Under the pieces are notes generated by a model. The model saw only the letters and a program-made list of their open reading frames with translations, ran no database searches and was not told where the DNA came from. The translations under genes were made by a program, and so were the position numbers. Of a stretch of DNA of 64,000 nucleotides, positions 1 to 8,511 are shown in pieces. Each line of letters opens with the position of its first letter. The first letter of the stretch is position 1. This stretch comes from Spirochaetae bacterium HGW-Spirochaetae-1. Lineage in GTDB: Bacteria > Spirochaetota > UBA4802 > UBA5550. The DNA lies in the NCBI GenBank assembly GCA_002839375.1, contig PGXY01000005.1:62001-126000 (forward strand), given 5' to 3'.

Positions 1-144
1 CTGGTCCAGACAGGCATTCGTTGATTGTGATTTGATATTAATAATAACCGTTGAGTAGCCGTTACTAAGGGAACATTTGTAAATTGAAAGGCTCATGGTC
101 AGAATTAAAATAACTGGCAATACAATTGTCCTGTCGCTTTTCAT
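1..144 (-). CDS. Exported protein, N-terminal part (cut by window edge)
   Basis: An open minus-strand frame of 48 codons runs from an ATG at 144 off the left edge of the window. The ATG is preceded by GAGGCGG at normal ribosome-binding distance. The first 24 residues are a short basic start (MKSDR), a hydrophobic run rich in Ile, Leu and Val, and a Cys at residue 24, which reads as a signal peptide, possibly of a lipoprotein (the box SIYKC is poor). Nothing downstream is visible, so no function can be given. The next gene on this strand starts at 794, more than 200 bases away. Confidence 0.5.
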   Translation of the reverse strand, partial: MKSDRTIVLPVILILTMSLSIYKCSLSNGYSTVIINIKSQSTNACLDQ

Positions 145-359
145 ATTTACCGCCTCACGGATTAATATTATTGCCGATTGAAACTTTTAAAATTATAATC
201 CTCTTCCATTTTATTGTAAACCACAATATTGGATATTCATAATTAATCATGTACAACGAATTCTTCCTGCCCCATGCCATGATTTTTTGTTTCAAATGAA
301 GCAATGCATAGCAGAAATAAGCGAAAATCCTTATTAATTATGACACTGGAAAATGAAAT

Positions 360-794
360 TTATTCGTATCCGATCTCCGGTGTCAATTTGACCTTGCCTC
401 TTGCAAATACGCCGTTGCCCCGGGCGATTTCCCGGCCGTCCTGGTCATAAAGAACCGATTCAGCGAAAAATTGTGTGCTTGTCGAATTCACGACTTTCCC
501 TATGGCCTTAACGGTCCCCGTTGAAACCGGCCTGATCAGGTATGTGGTAAAGGATGTGGTCAAAACAAAAACATCGTATACCAGAGAATTGACGGCGAAC
601 CATGCCGCGTTGTCAAGGGCCAGAAAATACATTGATCCATGCAACGCGCCGGCAGCGTGAAACAACTCTTCTCTGACCGGCAGGGTAATCTCGGCCTGTC
701 CTTCGCTGACAACGACACGTGCCCCGGCCAGCTTAACTATGGGCGCGGAATGCATCATGTTTTCGAGTTTTCGATAATGATTTTCTTTTGTCAT
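360..794 (-). CDS. PaaI-type hotdog-fold thioesterase
   Basis: A 144-residue protein of the size of single-domain hotdog thioesterases (PaaI/YiiD-like), which hydrolyse acyl-CoA or related thioesters in the cytoplasm. The segment around residues 46-66, with ALHGS followed by LDNAAW, corresponds to the family's HGG loop and the helix carrying the acidic catalytic residue. The later strands (TTSFTTYLIRP, GTVKAIGKV, ARGNGVF) match the hotdog sheet. The ATG at 794 is preferred over one six bases upstream because GAGAG lies about seven bases before it. It follows the acyltransferase gene at 860-1432 by 65 bases on the same strand, which suggests shared transcription and a role in acyl-chain handling. 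The substrate is unknown. Confidence 0.75.
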   Translation of the reverse strand: MTKENHYRKLENMMHSAPIVKLAGARVVVSEGQAEITLPVREELFHAAGALHGSMYFLALDNAAWFAVNSLVYDVFVLTTSFTTYLIRPVSTGTVKAIGKVVNSTSTQFFAESVLYDQDGREIARGNGVFARGKVKLTPEIGYE

Positions 795-859
795 GACCAT
801 ACTCTCATATAATTTGATATTCAGAAAATTTCACACCGTGCATTTTCTAAAGCCAGACA

Positions 860-1432
860 CTATTTATAATCCACAGGAATAGAATCTACCTCCAGAGGAA
901 ATTCATAACCGGCCTTCCGGTATATTTCACGGATTTTGAGAATATCCGCCACCTTATCATCACCGGGAATCACTTCTCCAAGCCAGCGGGTAATTTTTTG
1001 CTCATTATCCAGATACCAGCAGAGAATGGAAACATTTGCATTTTTGGCAATATGCCAGAAGCCGGTTTTAATGGTCTTCACATCTTTGCGGGACCCCTCG
1101 GGAACAATGGCGAGAAAAAATACATCTTTCTCTTCAAAGATCTGCACCATCTGCCCCACAACACCCTGAGACGCATGTCTATCAACAGGAATACCGCCCA
1201 TCATTCTCAGAAATAAGGACATTGGCCATCTGAACCATTCTTTCTTGATCATGATATGCCCGGTTATTTTGGCAATCCTGAACCCGGTAAAAGCACGGAC
1301 CGTGTCCATATTTGTCGTGTGGGGAAAACCTATAATCACATGTTTATTTGAAAAATAAGGAGGAAGAGGCTCAAAGCGCCAACCCATGAGCATGTATAAT
1401 CCTTTTCCGCATAGACTTAACAAAACTTTCAT
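860..1432 (-). CDS. PlsC-like acyltransferase
   Basis: A 190-residue member of the lysophosphatidate acyltransferase superfamily, which moves an acyl chain onto a glycerophospholipid or similar acceptor at the inner membrane. The catalytic HX4D motif is seen as HTTNMD (His38, Asp43), the second block as GGIPVDR (79-85) and the acceptor-binding block as PEGSR (111-115). The first 25 residues include a short hydrophobic segment that could anchor the protein. An AGGAG sits five bases before the ATG. The protein is shorter than typical PlsC (about 240 residues) and resembles the compact family with PEGSR rather than PEGTR. It is likely co-transcribed with the downstream thioesterase. Confidence 0.8.
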   Translation of the reverse strand: MKVLLSLCGKGLYMLMGWRFEPLPPYFSNKHVIIGFPHTTNMDTVRAFTGFRIAKITGHIMIKKEWFRWPMSLFLRMMGGIPVDRHASQGVVGQMVQIFEEKDVFFLAIVPEGSRKDVKTIKTGFWHIAKNANVSILCWYLDNEQKITRWLGEVIPGDDKVADILKIREIYRKAGYEFPLEVDSIPVDYK

Positions 1433-1813
1433 TTCAACTCCTGTTTCCGATTCATTGCTGCTTTATAAGGGACCCACTCCTTTCTGACCAGATCGGATAT
1501 AGATATCTTACCACATAGCAGACCCGCCTGTTCATACACAACACATATTCAACTTTTTAAAATTATTCATCATATTCCATGTGGGTTGTTTCAATGTGTT
1601 TCATCCAGCTAAGCCTGCTACTGATGACCGTTATGTCAAATTAATAGCAGAAAGCTCCTGGCAGGCAGGGGATTTTTTACATTTTCCCATGGATAATTTC
1701 CAGGCGTTACTTGTCGGGGTTCCTCGTCAGGATCTGGAAAAGTTTTTCCATTTTAATTGTTAATGAAAAACCTTATTTTTGCAAGGTGCCCATAAGTCTT
1801 TTCCGGGGATATC
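1433..1813. other. Intergenic stretch, no supported gene
   Basis: Upstream of the acyltransferase and downstream of the metallophosphoesterase. Short frames here lack ribosome-binding sites and protein-like composition. The only recognisable content is a copy of the dispersed repeat: the AT-rich half at about 1653-1688 and a weak 5-prime half around 1573-1620. Confidence 0.5.
1653..1688 (+). repeat. Dispersed intergenic repeat, 3-prime half (copy 1)
   Basis: Reads CTCCTGGCAGGCAGGG followed by a T/A tract, matching the family core CCTGTTCCGGGCAGGCAAGG plus an AT-rich end. It lies 3-prime of the minus-strand metallophosphoesterase gene. Confidence 0.5.
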
Positions 1814-3532
1814 TCAGTATCCCCTCCAGCGAAGGAATCGGATCACGGGTTCCAGAAGTCCGCGCACGGCGGCACGAAGCGCCGGTCTCGGCGAAATCCA
1901 TGCAGCCACGGCAGGGCTGAGCCGATAGTAGAGTGCGACCAGCAGCCTGCCCGGCAGGTGCGGTTTAAGAGCGGAATCCCTGAAGCGCCTGAGGCTCATC
2001 ACCTCGGCCGCCATGGGTGTACCGTAAGCGGCAGTTGCAATAAAGCAGCGCATGTCGCCATTCTCCCGACCAGTTGCTTCGCCTCCATCAAGCATAGCCT
2101 CCCGGGAAGGCGGGTTCTCAAGGATTGCGGTACTGACGTCCCCGGTCATGGCGAACACCAGTTCGACGTCGCGGTCTTTCTCTCCCCCCTCCCGTTCTTC
2201 TTTGGTTGCGGCCGGATCGTTGCCGGCAACGTCCAGGATTTCAGAATTCCCGTGACGGATCATACGGCATACAAGGGAGCCGGTGCCGTCACCGTTGTCG
2301 CGAACAGAAATATTGCGCCACTCCATGGGCCATTCAATAATAGCGCAGGTGTTGATATTCCAGTATCCTCCCGCACCATCCACGGCCTTCACGGGGGTGA
2401 TGGCATTGACATGCGAGTGCCCGTTGATGTGGGCTATCACGTTGGGGTATTGACACAGCGTCTTTCTGAACTTCGCGGCCTTGATGTCGCTCATCGGGTC
2501 CATGAAAGAGGTCTTGCCCGATCCATCCTCGGGAGCCGCGCTGTGGTGTGAGAATATCAGGCAAAGCTTGTCCTGGTTGTCCTCGATCTCCTGCACCATC
2601 CATTCGTACTGGGTTTTGTCAAGAACACCCAGAGAGAAGGTTTCCCGAGGGAGCTCCTCCCAGCTCCACAGGCCCGAGACTGCCGGGTCATAAGAGTTGA
2701 AATTGGCGGTATTGAGCACGATGCAGTGTATATAGGGCTTTGGCGAAAAGCTGTAGTATCCCTGCCAATCCCGGTAATTCTGGTACGGCTGGTTGTCAAA
2801 TCCGTGCCAGTAGGGGCCGGGGCTTTCGTTCGAGGTACTGTATTTTTCTATGGTCTCATTTTTACTGCTCAGCTTCTTCATGAGCGGCAGGGCACCGAAG
2901 AGCGGGGCCAGGATGCCGAACAACAGACCCTGGCTATTAAAGGTCCCGATATATTCCACGTCATGGTTGCCGATGGTCGCATACCAGGGCACCCGCAGTC
3001 CCTCGGGCGTGAAGTCTTCCCGTATGGCGCCGCTTTCCTCCAGGCTCTCGAAAGTCGGTGATTTTATCCCGTCGGCTATCTCGACAAAGAGCGTCAGCTC
3101 TTCCTCGGTATCGGTGTCCGTATGATCACCCGTGGATATGACAAAATCCATCGGCGACTGCTCATGATGACTATTGATGGAGCGGATTACTTCATCCCAG
3201 GTCTGGCATGACAGGTCTGACTGGTCACGCTTCACTGAATCGATGACCGAATCCAGTAGGTCCAGGTTGGCGTCTTTGACTCCCAGCCATTTAAGGTTTT
3301 CGAGCCGGAGAGGTCCCTCTACATTGGTGATATGAACGTCTGAAACCTGGGCAATATTGAGAAGCTCGGCCCTAAAGCCCGTTGCGGCAGCCTCGTTTGG
3401 AACAATACCCAGTTCATCACGCAGCACCGGGGCAGTGATGGCGGCCAGAAGCTTCAAAGGCCGGGCAAAAAACAGAAGAGAGCCTGCTGACCCGGTAAGT
3501 TGCATTAACCGACGACGTGATATGTTTTTCAT
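1814..3532 (-). CDS. Tat-exported metallophosphoesterase with CFI-box C-terminus
   Basis: A calcineurin-like metallophosphoesterase of about 572 residues. Metal-binding blocks are visible in order: SDVH (64-67), GDHTD (135-139), GNHD (188-191), a later SHHS and GHSH. The start at 3532 is chosen because GGGAAGG precedes it and because it puts SRRRLMQ at residues 5-11, a twin-arginine signal followed by a hydrophobic segment; an upstream ATG at 3622 would bury this signal. The last 77 residues begin with CFIATAAYG and continue through an RRFRD block and a YYRLSP block to a hydrophobic end. This is the CFI-box C-terminal domain found at the ends of otherwise unrelated exported proteins. Export and hydrolysis of a phosphoester are likely; the substrate is unknown. 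Confidence 0.85.
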   Translation of the reverse strand: MKNISRRRLMQLTGSAGSLLFFARPLKLLAAITAPVLRDELGIVPNEAAATGFRAELLNIAQVSDVHITNVEGPLRLENLKWLGVKDANLDLLDSVIDSVKRDQSDLSCQTWDEVIRSINSHHEQSPMDFVISTGDHTDTDTEEELTLFVEIADGIKSPTFESLEESGAIREDFTPEGLRVPWYATIGNHDVEYIGTFNSQGLLFGILAPLFGALPLMKKLSSKNETIEKYSTSNESPGPYWHGFDNQPYQNYRDWQGYYSFSPKPYIHCIVLNTANFNSYDPAVSGLWSWEELPRETFSLGVLDKTQYEWMVQEIEDNQDKLCLIFSHHSAAPEDGSGKTSFMDPMSDIKAAKFRKTLCQYPNVIAHINGHSHVNAITPVKAVDGAGGYWNINTCAIIEWPMEWRNISVRDNGDGTGSLVCRMIRHGNSEILDVAGNDPAATKEEREGGEKDRDVELVFAMTGDVSTAILENPPSREAMLDGGEATGRENGDMRCFIATAAYGTPMAAEVMSLRRFRDSALKPHLPGRLLVALYYRLSPAVAAWISPRPALRAAVRGLLEPVIRFLRWRGY

Positions 3533-3662
3533 AGAAACCTTCCCGTATCGTTTCCGGATTTTTTTATCAGGGAGTAAGTAGGCGGAAACATGTCCGGTGA
3601 GCCGGAAATATGCTTCCATCAACGCTTCAAGAAACAGCTATGAACTGATAATAGCAGGGAAA

Positions 3663-3694
3663 TACCGTCTGGCAAGTCTTTTTTTGTTTTCGTG
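3663..3694 (+). repeat. Dispersed intergenic repeat, 3-prime half (copy 2)
   Basis: TACCGTCTGGCAAG followed by a T-rich tract resembles the second half of the family. It lies about 50 bases 3-prime of the minus-strand ABC-F gene. The match is short. Confidence 0.35.
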
Positions 3695-3744
3695 AATATT
3701 AATTAACAGAAAGTTTCGGATCGTCAAGGCGTTCCTTTTAATTT

Positions 3745-5241
3745 TTAATAATCTTCATCGGCCCAGCCCACATCGGTTAAAAAGTCATCATAGGTACCGG
3801 GGTAGATGCTTATCCTGTCGTTATCGAAAACAATCAGTTTGGTTGCAACGCTTCTCAGGTGCATCTCGTTGTGGGTTACCATAATAACCGATCCGTCAAA
3901 ATCATCTATGGCCTCGATGAGAGAATCACAGGACTGCATATCCAGGTGATTCGTGGGCTCATCGAGAAACAGCAGGTGACAGGGAGTCACCAGAATTTTT
4001 CCCAGAATCACCCGGCTCTTTTCACCGCCCGATAACACTTTTATTTTTTTCAGGGCATTGTCTCCGGGAAACATGAGCCCGCCGGCGATACTTCTGGCCC
4101 TGAAATCGTTGCATGATTTATCGGCGCTTTTTATTTCTTCAAACACGGCCCTGTTGTCATTGAGATCGAGCTTGTTCGTCTGTCCGAAATATCCCTCCAG
4201 CAGGGACTGGTGTTTTTTAATTTCACCGCTCACGGGTATAAGCTCACCGGCAAGGAGCTTGATGAGCGTTGATTTGCCTTTACCGTTTTTCCCGATAATG
4301 CATATCCTGTCTCTTTTGCCCACGGCGATGGAGAAATTTTTAATCAGAAAGGGCTCCTTTCCATTATACGAAAAGGATATATCCTCTGCGGCCATCATCT
4401 GGCCCGCTGCGAAATGAGCACTGTTGAAATAAAGATCGAGATCTTCAATTTCTTCAAGGGCCTTCATCTCGCCCTGCTTCTCAAGTTTTTTGACCCGTGA
4501 CTGCGTACGGCTGGCAAAACTCGCCTTGGCCTTGAACTTCGCGATGAATATTTCCTCCTGCCTTCTTTTCTTTGCTTCGTTCAGGCGTGTTTTTTCATAA
4601 ATCTCTTCTTCCTGGTTGATCATAGTATAGAGCTTATCAGTATCGCCCTCAATCTTCTTCGCCTTTGTCCGGTGAATTGCGACAATGTGCGTTGCCACGC
4701 TGTCCATAAAACTTCTGTCATGAGTAATTAAAATAAATTCGCCGTCCCATGATTTGAGAAAATCTTCAAGCCATCGTATCGCCACAATATCGAGATAGTT
4801 ATTGGGCTCATCAAGCATGAGCATATCGGCATCGGACACGAGGAGTTTTGCCAGGTTCATTCGGATCTGGTAACCCCCCGATAACTCGGCCGGGTCCCGC
4901 TCCATATCACTTTCAGAAAAGCCGAGACCGGAAAGTATTTTCTCCACTTTCCAGGTATCATACTCTTCACCGGCGGGAAGCCCTAAAGAACATTCTTCGA
5001 GAACAGTCGGTTGCGTAAAACGAAGATGCTGTTCCAGGTGTCCGATGCGGTAATTTTTCGGAACATTGATATTTCCGGAATCAATCTCCACATTCCCGAG
5101 AATCATCTGGAAGAGCGTTGTTTTCCCGTGACCATTTCTTCCCACCAGGCCTATTTTTTCACCGCGGTTGATACTGAGGCTGAGGTCATCAAAAAGCACC
5201 TGCCCGCCGAAGGTCTTATTCAATCCTGAAATCTTTATCAT
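3745..5241 (-). CDS. ABC-F family ATPase (duplicated ATP-binding domains)
   Basis: A 498-residue protein with two ABC ATPase domains and no membrane segments, the layout of ABC-F proteins that act on the ribosome rather than in transport. The first domain has a Walker [10 protein letters not shown] (34-42), the signature [15 protein letters not shown] and the Walker [12 protein letters not shown]. The second has [24 protein letters not shown] and [11 protein letters not shown]. Between them (about residues 200-270) is a charged linker rich in Lys and Glu, the region that reaches towards the tRNA site in this family. It most resembles the Uup/YbiT/EttA group. Whether it confers antibiotic protection or general translation control cannot be told from sequence alone. 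It is apparently monocistronic. Confidence 0.9.
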   Translation of the reverse strand: MIKISGLNKTFGGQVLFDDLSLSINRGEKIGLVGRNGHGKTTLFQMILGNVEIDSGNINVPKNYRIGHLEQHLRFTQPTVLEECSLGLPAGEEYDTWKVEKILSGLGFSESDMERDPAELSGGYQIRMNLAKLLVSDADMLMLDEPNNYLDIVAIRWLEDFLKSWDGEFILITHDRSFMDSVATHIVAIHRTKAKKIEGDTDKLYTMINQEEEIYEKTRLNEAKKRRQEEIFIAKFKAKASFASRTQSRVKKLEKQGEMKALEEIEDLDLYFNSAHFAAGQMMAAEDISFSYNGKEPFLIKNFSIAVGKRDRICIIGKNGKGKSTLIKLLAGELIPVSGEIKKHQSLLEGYFGQTNKLDLNDNRAVFEEIKSADKSCNDFRARSIAGGLMFPGDNALKKIKVLSGGEKSRVILGKILVTPCHLLFLDEPTNHLDMQSCDSLIEAIDDFDGSVIMVTHNEMHLRSVATKLIVFDNDRISIYPGTYDDFLTDVGWADEDY

Positions 5242-5377
5242 GTGCTATCGCCTTTTCTTTTTATATAAACGAACTGCCGTCATAGAGAAAGCACTCCATG
5301 AAGAAAGCTCATTACGTTTTAATGCATTGAGGTTCCCTGGTTTTTGAAGACTGAAAAGTGAACAATTGACGGGACAT

Positions 5378-5413
5378 TGCCGGGGAGGCAAGGATTTTTT
5401 TAAATTTTTATTC
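5378..5413 (+). repeat. Dispersed intergenic repeat, 3-prime half (copy 3)
   Basis: TGCCGGGGAGGCAAGG followed by a long T/A tract; good match to the core GGGCAGGCAAGG plus the AT end. It lies 35 bases 3-prime of the minus-strand RDD gene. Confidence 0.6.
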
Positions 5414-5447
5414 TTTGCCGCACCCGACTTGCGGGGATGAGATCATA

Positions 5448-5834
5448 TTATTTATTCACGACAATGGAACCGGAGCTGAAATCATGAATAGCCCGGCTTT
5501 TGTCTGAAAAAATGATCGAAAAAAATGATATGAATCCTAAAATAAATTTAACCGTATATCTCATATACGCTGAAAAAACGGATATTTTTTTTAAATCGGC
5601 AATTTTTCTCACGCGTATTCCCGTGAGCAACTGGCCGAACGTACAGGCCTTGCTTGTCAGAAGCGGTTCATATAAAATAACCGTGACAATCGGGAGGATA
5701 AACCTGACAGTTGAAGTTACCTGATCTTTCCCTTCAATTAAAGACAGTGAAAGAAAAAATATAACCAGAAGCAGTATGCCATCGATAAACGATGAAAGAT
5801 ATCTTCGCAGAATTGTGGGATATTTCATTTCCAT
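5448..5834 (-). CDS. RDD family membrane protein
   Basis: A 128-residue protein with three or four hydrophobic segments (about 16-36, 46-62 and 92-108). It starts with the family's RRYLSSFIDGILL, in which Arg and Asp give the RDD name, and ends in AIHDFSSGSIVV, the usual HD-x-x-x-G closing block. RDD proteins sit in the inner membrane; some have been linked to ion or proton exchange, most have no known role. The gene is AT-rich compared with the ABC-F gene next to it. ATGs at codons 1 and 3 are both possible. Confidence 0.8.
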   Translation of the reverse strand: MEMKYPTILRRYLSSFIDGILLLVIFFLSLSLIEGKDQVTSTVRFILPIVTVILYEPLLTSKACTFGQLLTGIRVRKIADLKKISVFSAYMRYTVKFILGFISFFSIIFSDKSRAIHDFSSGSIVVNK

Positions 5835-5956
5835 AATAAATACCTTTTATAAATTTAAGCTCGAAAATCTCTGAAGTCCCCTGTATAAAAAATCGTTCAG
5901 TGAATATTTCTAAATCATATGATATTTTTATCAATAAATTTTCTAAACACAGGAAT

Positions 5957-5988
5957 TTCCGGCGGGCAGGACATTTTTACAATTTTAC
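5957..5988 (+). repeat. Dispersed intergenic repeat, 3-prime half (copy 4), overlapping a stop codon
   Basis: TTCCGGCGGGCAGG followed by an A/T tract ending at 5988. The stop codon of the minus-strand gene at 5985-6803 lies inside the AT-rich end. Confidence 0.55.
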
Positions 5989-6803
5989 TTCAGAATCGAA
6001 GGGTATTCATCAAACTTTTGATTTAATAATAATTGTCCCATCAATTTACCGATAGAATCATGGTGAATGGTGAATATCGCACTCAGGATATAGCTGCATA
6101 CGGGATAGTGAATTCCCTTCGCATTGGGATTGGGAACGCCATTATTGGACTTGCAGTATTCGTCTGTTTGTTCCGCAAAATGGACCCGGCATACAAACGG
6201 GCGGACTTCCCATATCGTGCATGTTTCGTCAGATTTATCCAGAAATATGCAGGGCTGGTCCTCTTCTGACTGATCATTCCAGGTTGTTCTGCCGCTAAAA
6301 TTATTATTGGCATCAAACTCTATGTATGCGTGCTGCCTTTGCAGTTTTTCGTAATCAATATGAATTTTATTTTTTGTGCAGTACGAATATATGAGTTGAG
6401 CTTCTTCATCGGTGCATGCGACAGGCTGGTAACAGCAGTTCGTGCATCCTTTGCGGCAATAACATGAATGGAGCCCATCCTGCTTATCAAGTTCGACCTG
6501 ACAGTCAATCGCCTCATCAATTATTCTATGAAATATTCGAGTACGATTATCTCCAAATTCCAGGTATTGTTCCGACCAGGATTGAAGCTGGTTCCATATT
6601 TCTTCCGCGGGGATATTGTGGTCTACGAGTATTAAAAATCCATATAGATCAGGATATCTTCCGTGCAAAATATTTTTATCCATCCACTCATGCGCTTCAT
6701 TTACATACCTTTTCCCTGTTTTAAAATCAGAATGATTACCACAGCATTTTTTATATTTTTTACCGCTGCCGCAAGGACAAATAGCGTTGCGATCTGTTTT
6801 CAC
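5985..6803 (-). CDS. SEC-C / YkgJ-type cysteine-cluster protein
   Basis: A 272-residue cytoplasmic protein. The N-terminus carries a SEC-C zinc-binding motif (ICPCGSGKKYKKCCG, about residues 8-22). Residues 115-215 hold a YkgJ-like cysteine cluster (CYCRKGCTNCCYQP, then CTIWEVRPFVCRVHF), which in this family is thought to bind zinc or an iron-sulfur centre. The start is GTG at 6803 behind a run of G; no better ATG exists because the SEC-C motif begins eight residues later. The function of YkgJ proteins is unsettled. The gene is AT-rich, like its neighbours on both sides. The 3-prime end lies in a dispersed repeat copy. Confidence 0.8.
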   Translation of the reverse strand: MKTDRNAICPCGSGKKYKKCCGNHSDFKTGKRYVNEAHEWMDKNILHGRYPDLYGFLILVDHNIPAEEIWNQLQSWSEQYLEFGDNRTRIFHRIIDEAIDCQVELDKQDGLHSCYCRKGCTNCCYQPVACTDEEAQLIYSYCTKNKIHIDYEKLQRQHAYIEFDANNNFSGRTTWNDQSEEDQPCIFLDKSDETCTIWEVRPFVCRVHFAEQTDEYCKSNNGVPNPNAKGIHYPVCSYILSAIFTIHHDSIGKLMGQLLLNQKFDEYPSILK

Positions 6804-6867
6804 AGGGAACCCCCCGGCATTTCCGATTGGTGTCAGATGAGTTTTAAATCTATTCTTTTTACCTCAG

Positions 6868-7215
6868 TTAAATAACTTCAGCAACTACAGCCTCATGTAC
6901 AAAATCAATTTTTACATCAATAAATGAGGTACTTAACAACTCTGCTTTGGCACACGCTTTTTCTATGGCATTACATAATTGTGTTTTTTGCTGAGCATTC
7001 AACAATCCTTTATGCGACGATATAAGAATGTCTTCTATTGATGGTTTAGGCAGATTAGCTATCTTTATCTTATATGATTTATAGAAGCATGCTACTTCAT
7101 ATCTCCAGAAGACTTTTTTGTTTTGATCCGCCCAATCTCTGATAATTTTAGACAATCTCTTCTTTTCTAAAATTTCCTGTCTCTTGTCCAAAAGTGTCTG
7201 CTTTGCAGTGTTCAT
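6868..7215 (-). CDS. Unrecognised small protein translationally coupled to MarR
   Basis: A 115-residue, Lys-rich, mostly helical protein with no signal peptide and no family I recognise. Its ATG overlaps the stop codon of the upstream MarR gene by four bases (ATGA), so the two are almost certainly made from one mRNA. The C-terminus alternates hydrophobic residues (IDVKIDFVHEAVVAEV), suggesting a closing strand. Because MarR genes usually sit with the gene they control, this protein is a candidate effector or partner of that regulator. Composition is AT-rich. Confidence 0.65.
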   Translation of the reverse strand: MNTAKQTLLDKRQEILEKKRLSKIIRDWADQNKKVFWRYEVACFYKSYKIKIANLPKPSIEDILISSHKGLLNAQQKTQLCNAIEKACAKAELLSTSFIDVKIDFVHEAVVAEVI

Positions 7216-7649
7216 CTTTGTTTCCTCGCTAATATCCTATTCATATATTTTGAAGTGGTGTCTAATGATTCAAAAAATTCCCTTTTTTCTTTTTCTGAAA
7301 AATCTGATATTAATGACTCACAGTAACCATCGAAGTCATTTTTAATAAGATTTGCCGCCTTGATTCCTTTTTTCGTAAGAGATAATTTTATTATCCTTCT
7401 ATCGTTTTCCTGGGGATTCCTCGTGATAAAACCGTTTTTTACGAGGCAATCAACAGAGCGGGTAAATGAACTTTTTTCCAATCCCGTCATCAAACTTATT
7501 TCAGACATCGATTTTTCATTATTTTCATTAATCAACATCAGGATGTTAATCTGCGTTTTATTGATATCAAGGTTCAGTTTTGATGTATCATGTTCATAGA
7601 AAATCTTTTTAACAAACTGCGGGAAAATAGTTAATCTATCCCGAAACAT
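7212..7649 (-). CDS. MarR family transcriptional regulator
   Basis: A 145-residue winged-helix regulator. The central part shows the MarR recognition region: KSMSEISLMTGLEKSSFTRSVDCLVKNGFI, then the wing with RNPQENDRRIIKLSLTKKG, including the conserved DxR. Flanking helices form the dimer interface. The start at 7649 is chosen because GGGAGG lies five bases before it; an ATG 45 bases upstream lacks such a site and falls in the operator region. Two tandem GTTG-N6-CAAC palindromes at 7667-7695 lie between promoter and start, so it probably represses its own operon. The ligand is unknown. Confidence 0.9.
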   Translation of the reverse strand: MFRDRLTIFPQFVKKIFYEHDTSKLNLDINKTQINILMLINENNEKSMSEISLMTGLEKSSFTRSVDCLVKNGFITRNPQENDRRIIKLSLTKKGIKAANLIKNDFDGYCESLISDFSEKEKREFFESLDTTSKYMNRILARKQR

Positions 7650-7666
7650 GAGGCCTCCCGAGCACA

Positions 7667-7695
7667 GTTGCATACTCAACCGTTGCAAATACAAC
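7667..7695 (-). promoter_or_regulatory. Tandem palindromic operator candidate for the MarR operon
   Basis: GTTGCATACTCAAC (7667-7680) and GTTGCAAATACAAC (7682-7695) are two GTTG-N6-CAAC half-symmetric sites, 15 bases apart and sharing 11 of 14 bases. Upstream on the minus strand are a -35 TTGACA (7719-7724) and a -10-like TATAGT (7694-7699). A repressor bound here would block the promoter's start region. Confidence 0.6.
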
Positions 7696-7794
7696 TATAC
7701 TCCGAAAACCCTGGTTTTTGTCAACAATTTAATAAGAATTTAATTTTCCTGGAAACAGCGTATAGCGCACATGATTTTATGAGCCGGATGCAAG

Positions 7795-7829
7795 CTGCCA
7801 AGACAGGCAAAGATTTTTTAAATTTTACC
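7795..7829 (+). repeat. Dispersed intergenic repeat, 3-prime half (copy 5), overlapping a stop codon
   Basis: CTGCCAAGACAGGCAAAG followed by a T/A tract. The final residues Gly-Lys-Ile and the TAA of the minus-strand ferritin-like gene are read from this AT-rich end. Confidence 0.6.
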
Positions 7830-8288
7830 GCCTTCTTTCTCCTCCAGACGCTTTTTATCAGCCATTAAAAGGTCACGGTGTTTGTATTCATCACCGGCAA
7901 TATCCTTAAAATGTTCCGCAAGAATACTGTAATGCCGTGAAAGCCGGCTCATTGTTTCAGCTGTATTATTATAGAGATCGCCAAGCTTTTCTTCTGAATC
8001 AGCCAGCACCTGTAGAATTTTCATCAGGTCATTCTCACCTTTAATTTCATTATTAACTTTTTTTGTAACAGTGTTCTGATAGTCCAATATCATGGATTCT
8101 CCCAGGGCAGGTTTATCCGTAGTCTCCGAGATCTCTGCAAGCCTTTCCGCATGTTCAAAGGAATGGGTCTCCATAAACTCCAGTACCTGTTTGATTCTTC
8201 CGAACCTGTCTTGCTTTTTCATGTTCTCATAAAAGCCGGCCAGGCCCTTTTCCAGGAGAACAGCAAATTCAAGATATTCTTCTTTCAT
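7818..8288 (-). CDS. Ferritin-like (rubrerythrin-type) helical protein
   Basis: A 156-residue all-helical protein with the spacing of a ferritin-like four-helix bundle. Glu residues of helix 1 (EEYLEFAVLLEKG) are followed by FEHAERL in helix 2; later come DSEEKLGDLYNN and EYKHRDLL, giving two ExxH-like blocks that can hold a di-iron centre. No rubredoxin domain is present. The start at 8288 has GGGAG before it; an ATG at 8309 has AAGG and cannot be excluded. The C-terminal three codons and stop come from a dispersed repeat. It may act in peroxide or iron handling, but missing ligands would make it structural only. Confidence 0.6.
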   Translation of the reverse strand: MKEEYLEFAVLLEKGLAGFYENMKKQDRFGRIKQVLEFMETHSFEHAERLAEISETTDKPALGESMILDYQNTVTKKVNNEIKGENDLMKILQVLADSEEKLGDLYNNTAETMSRLSRHYSILAEHFKDIAGDEYKHRDLLMADKKRLEEKEGGKI

Positions 8289-8511
8289 AGATAAGCTCCC
8301 GTTAAACATTTACCTTGTACTAATTCAATATACATCATGGCCGGGGATAAGTCCATTTCATAATTGTTATGGGCACCTCCAAAAATAAGATTTTTCATTA
8401 ACAATAAGTGGAACAAAATTAAAGAAAGATATTGATTTATCATGATTCATGATTTAAACTTAACCCGTTAAATCTGGAAGTGGAATTATTATTTGTAGAA
8501 GGAGATTAGCC

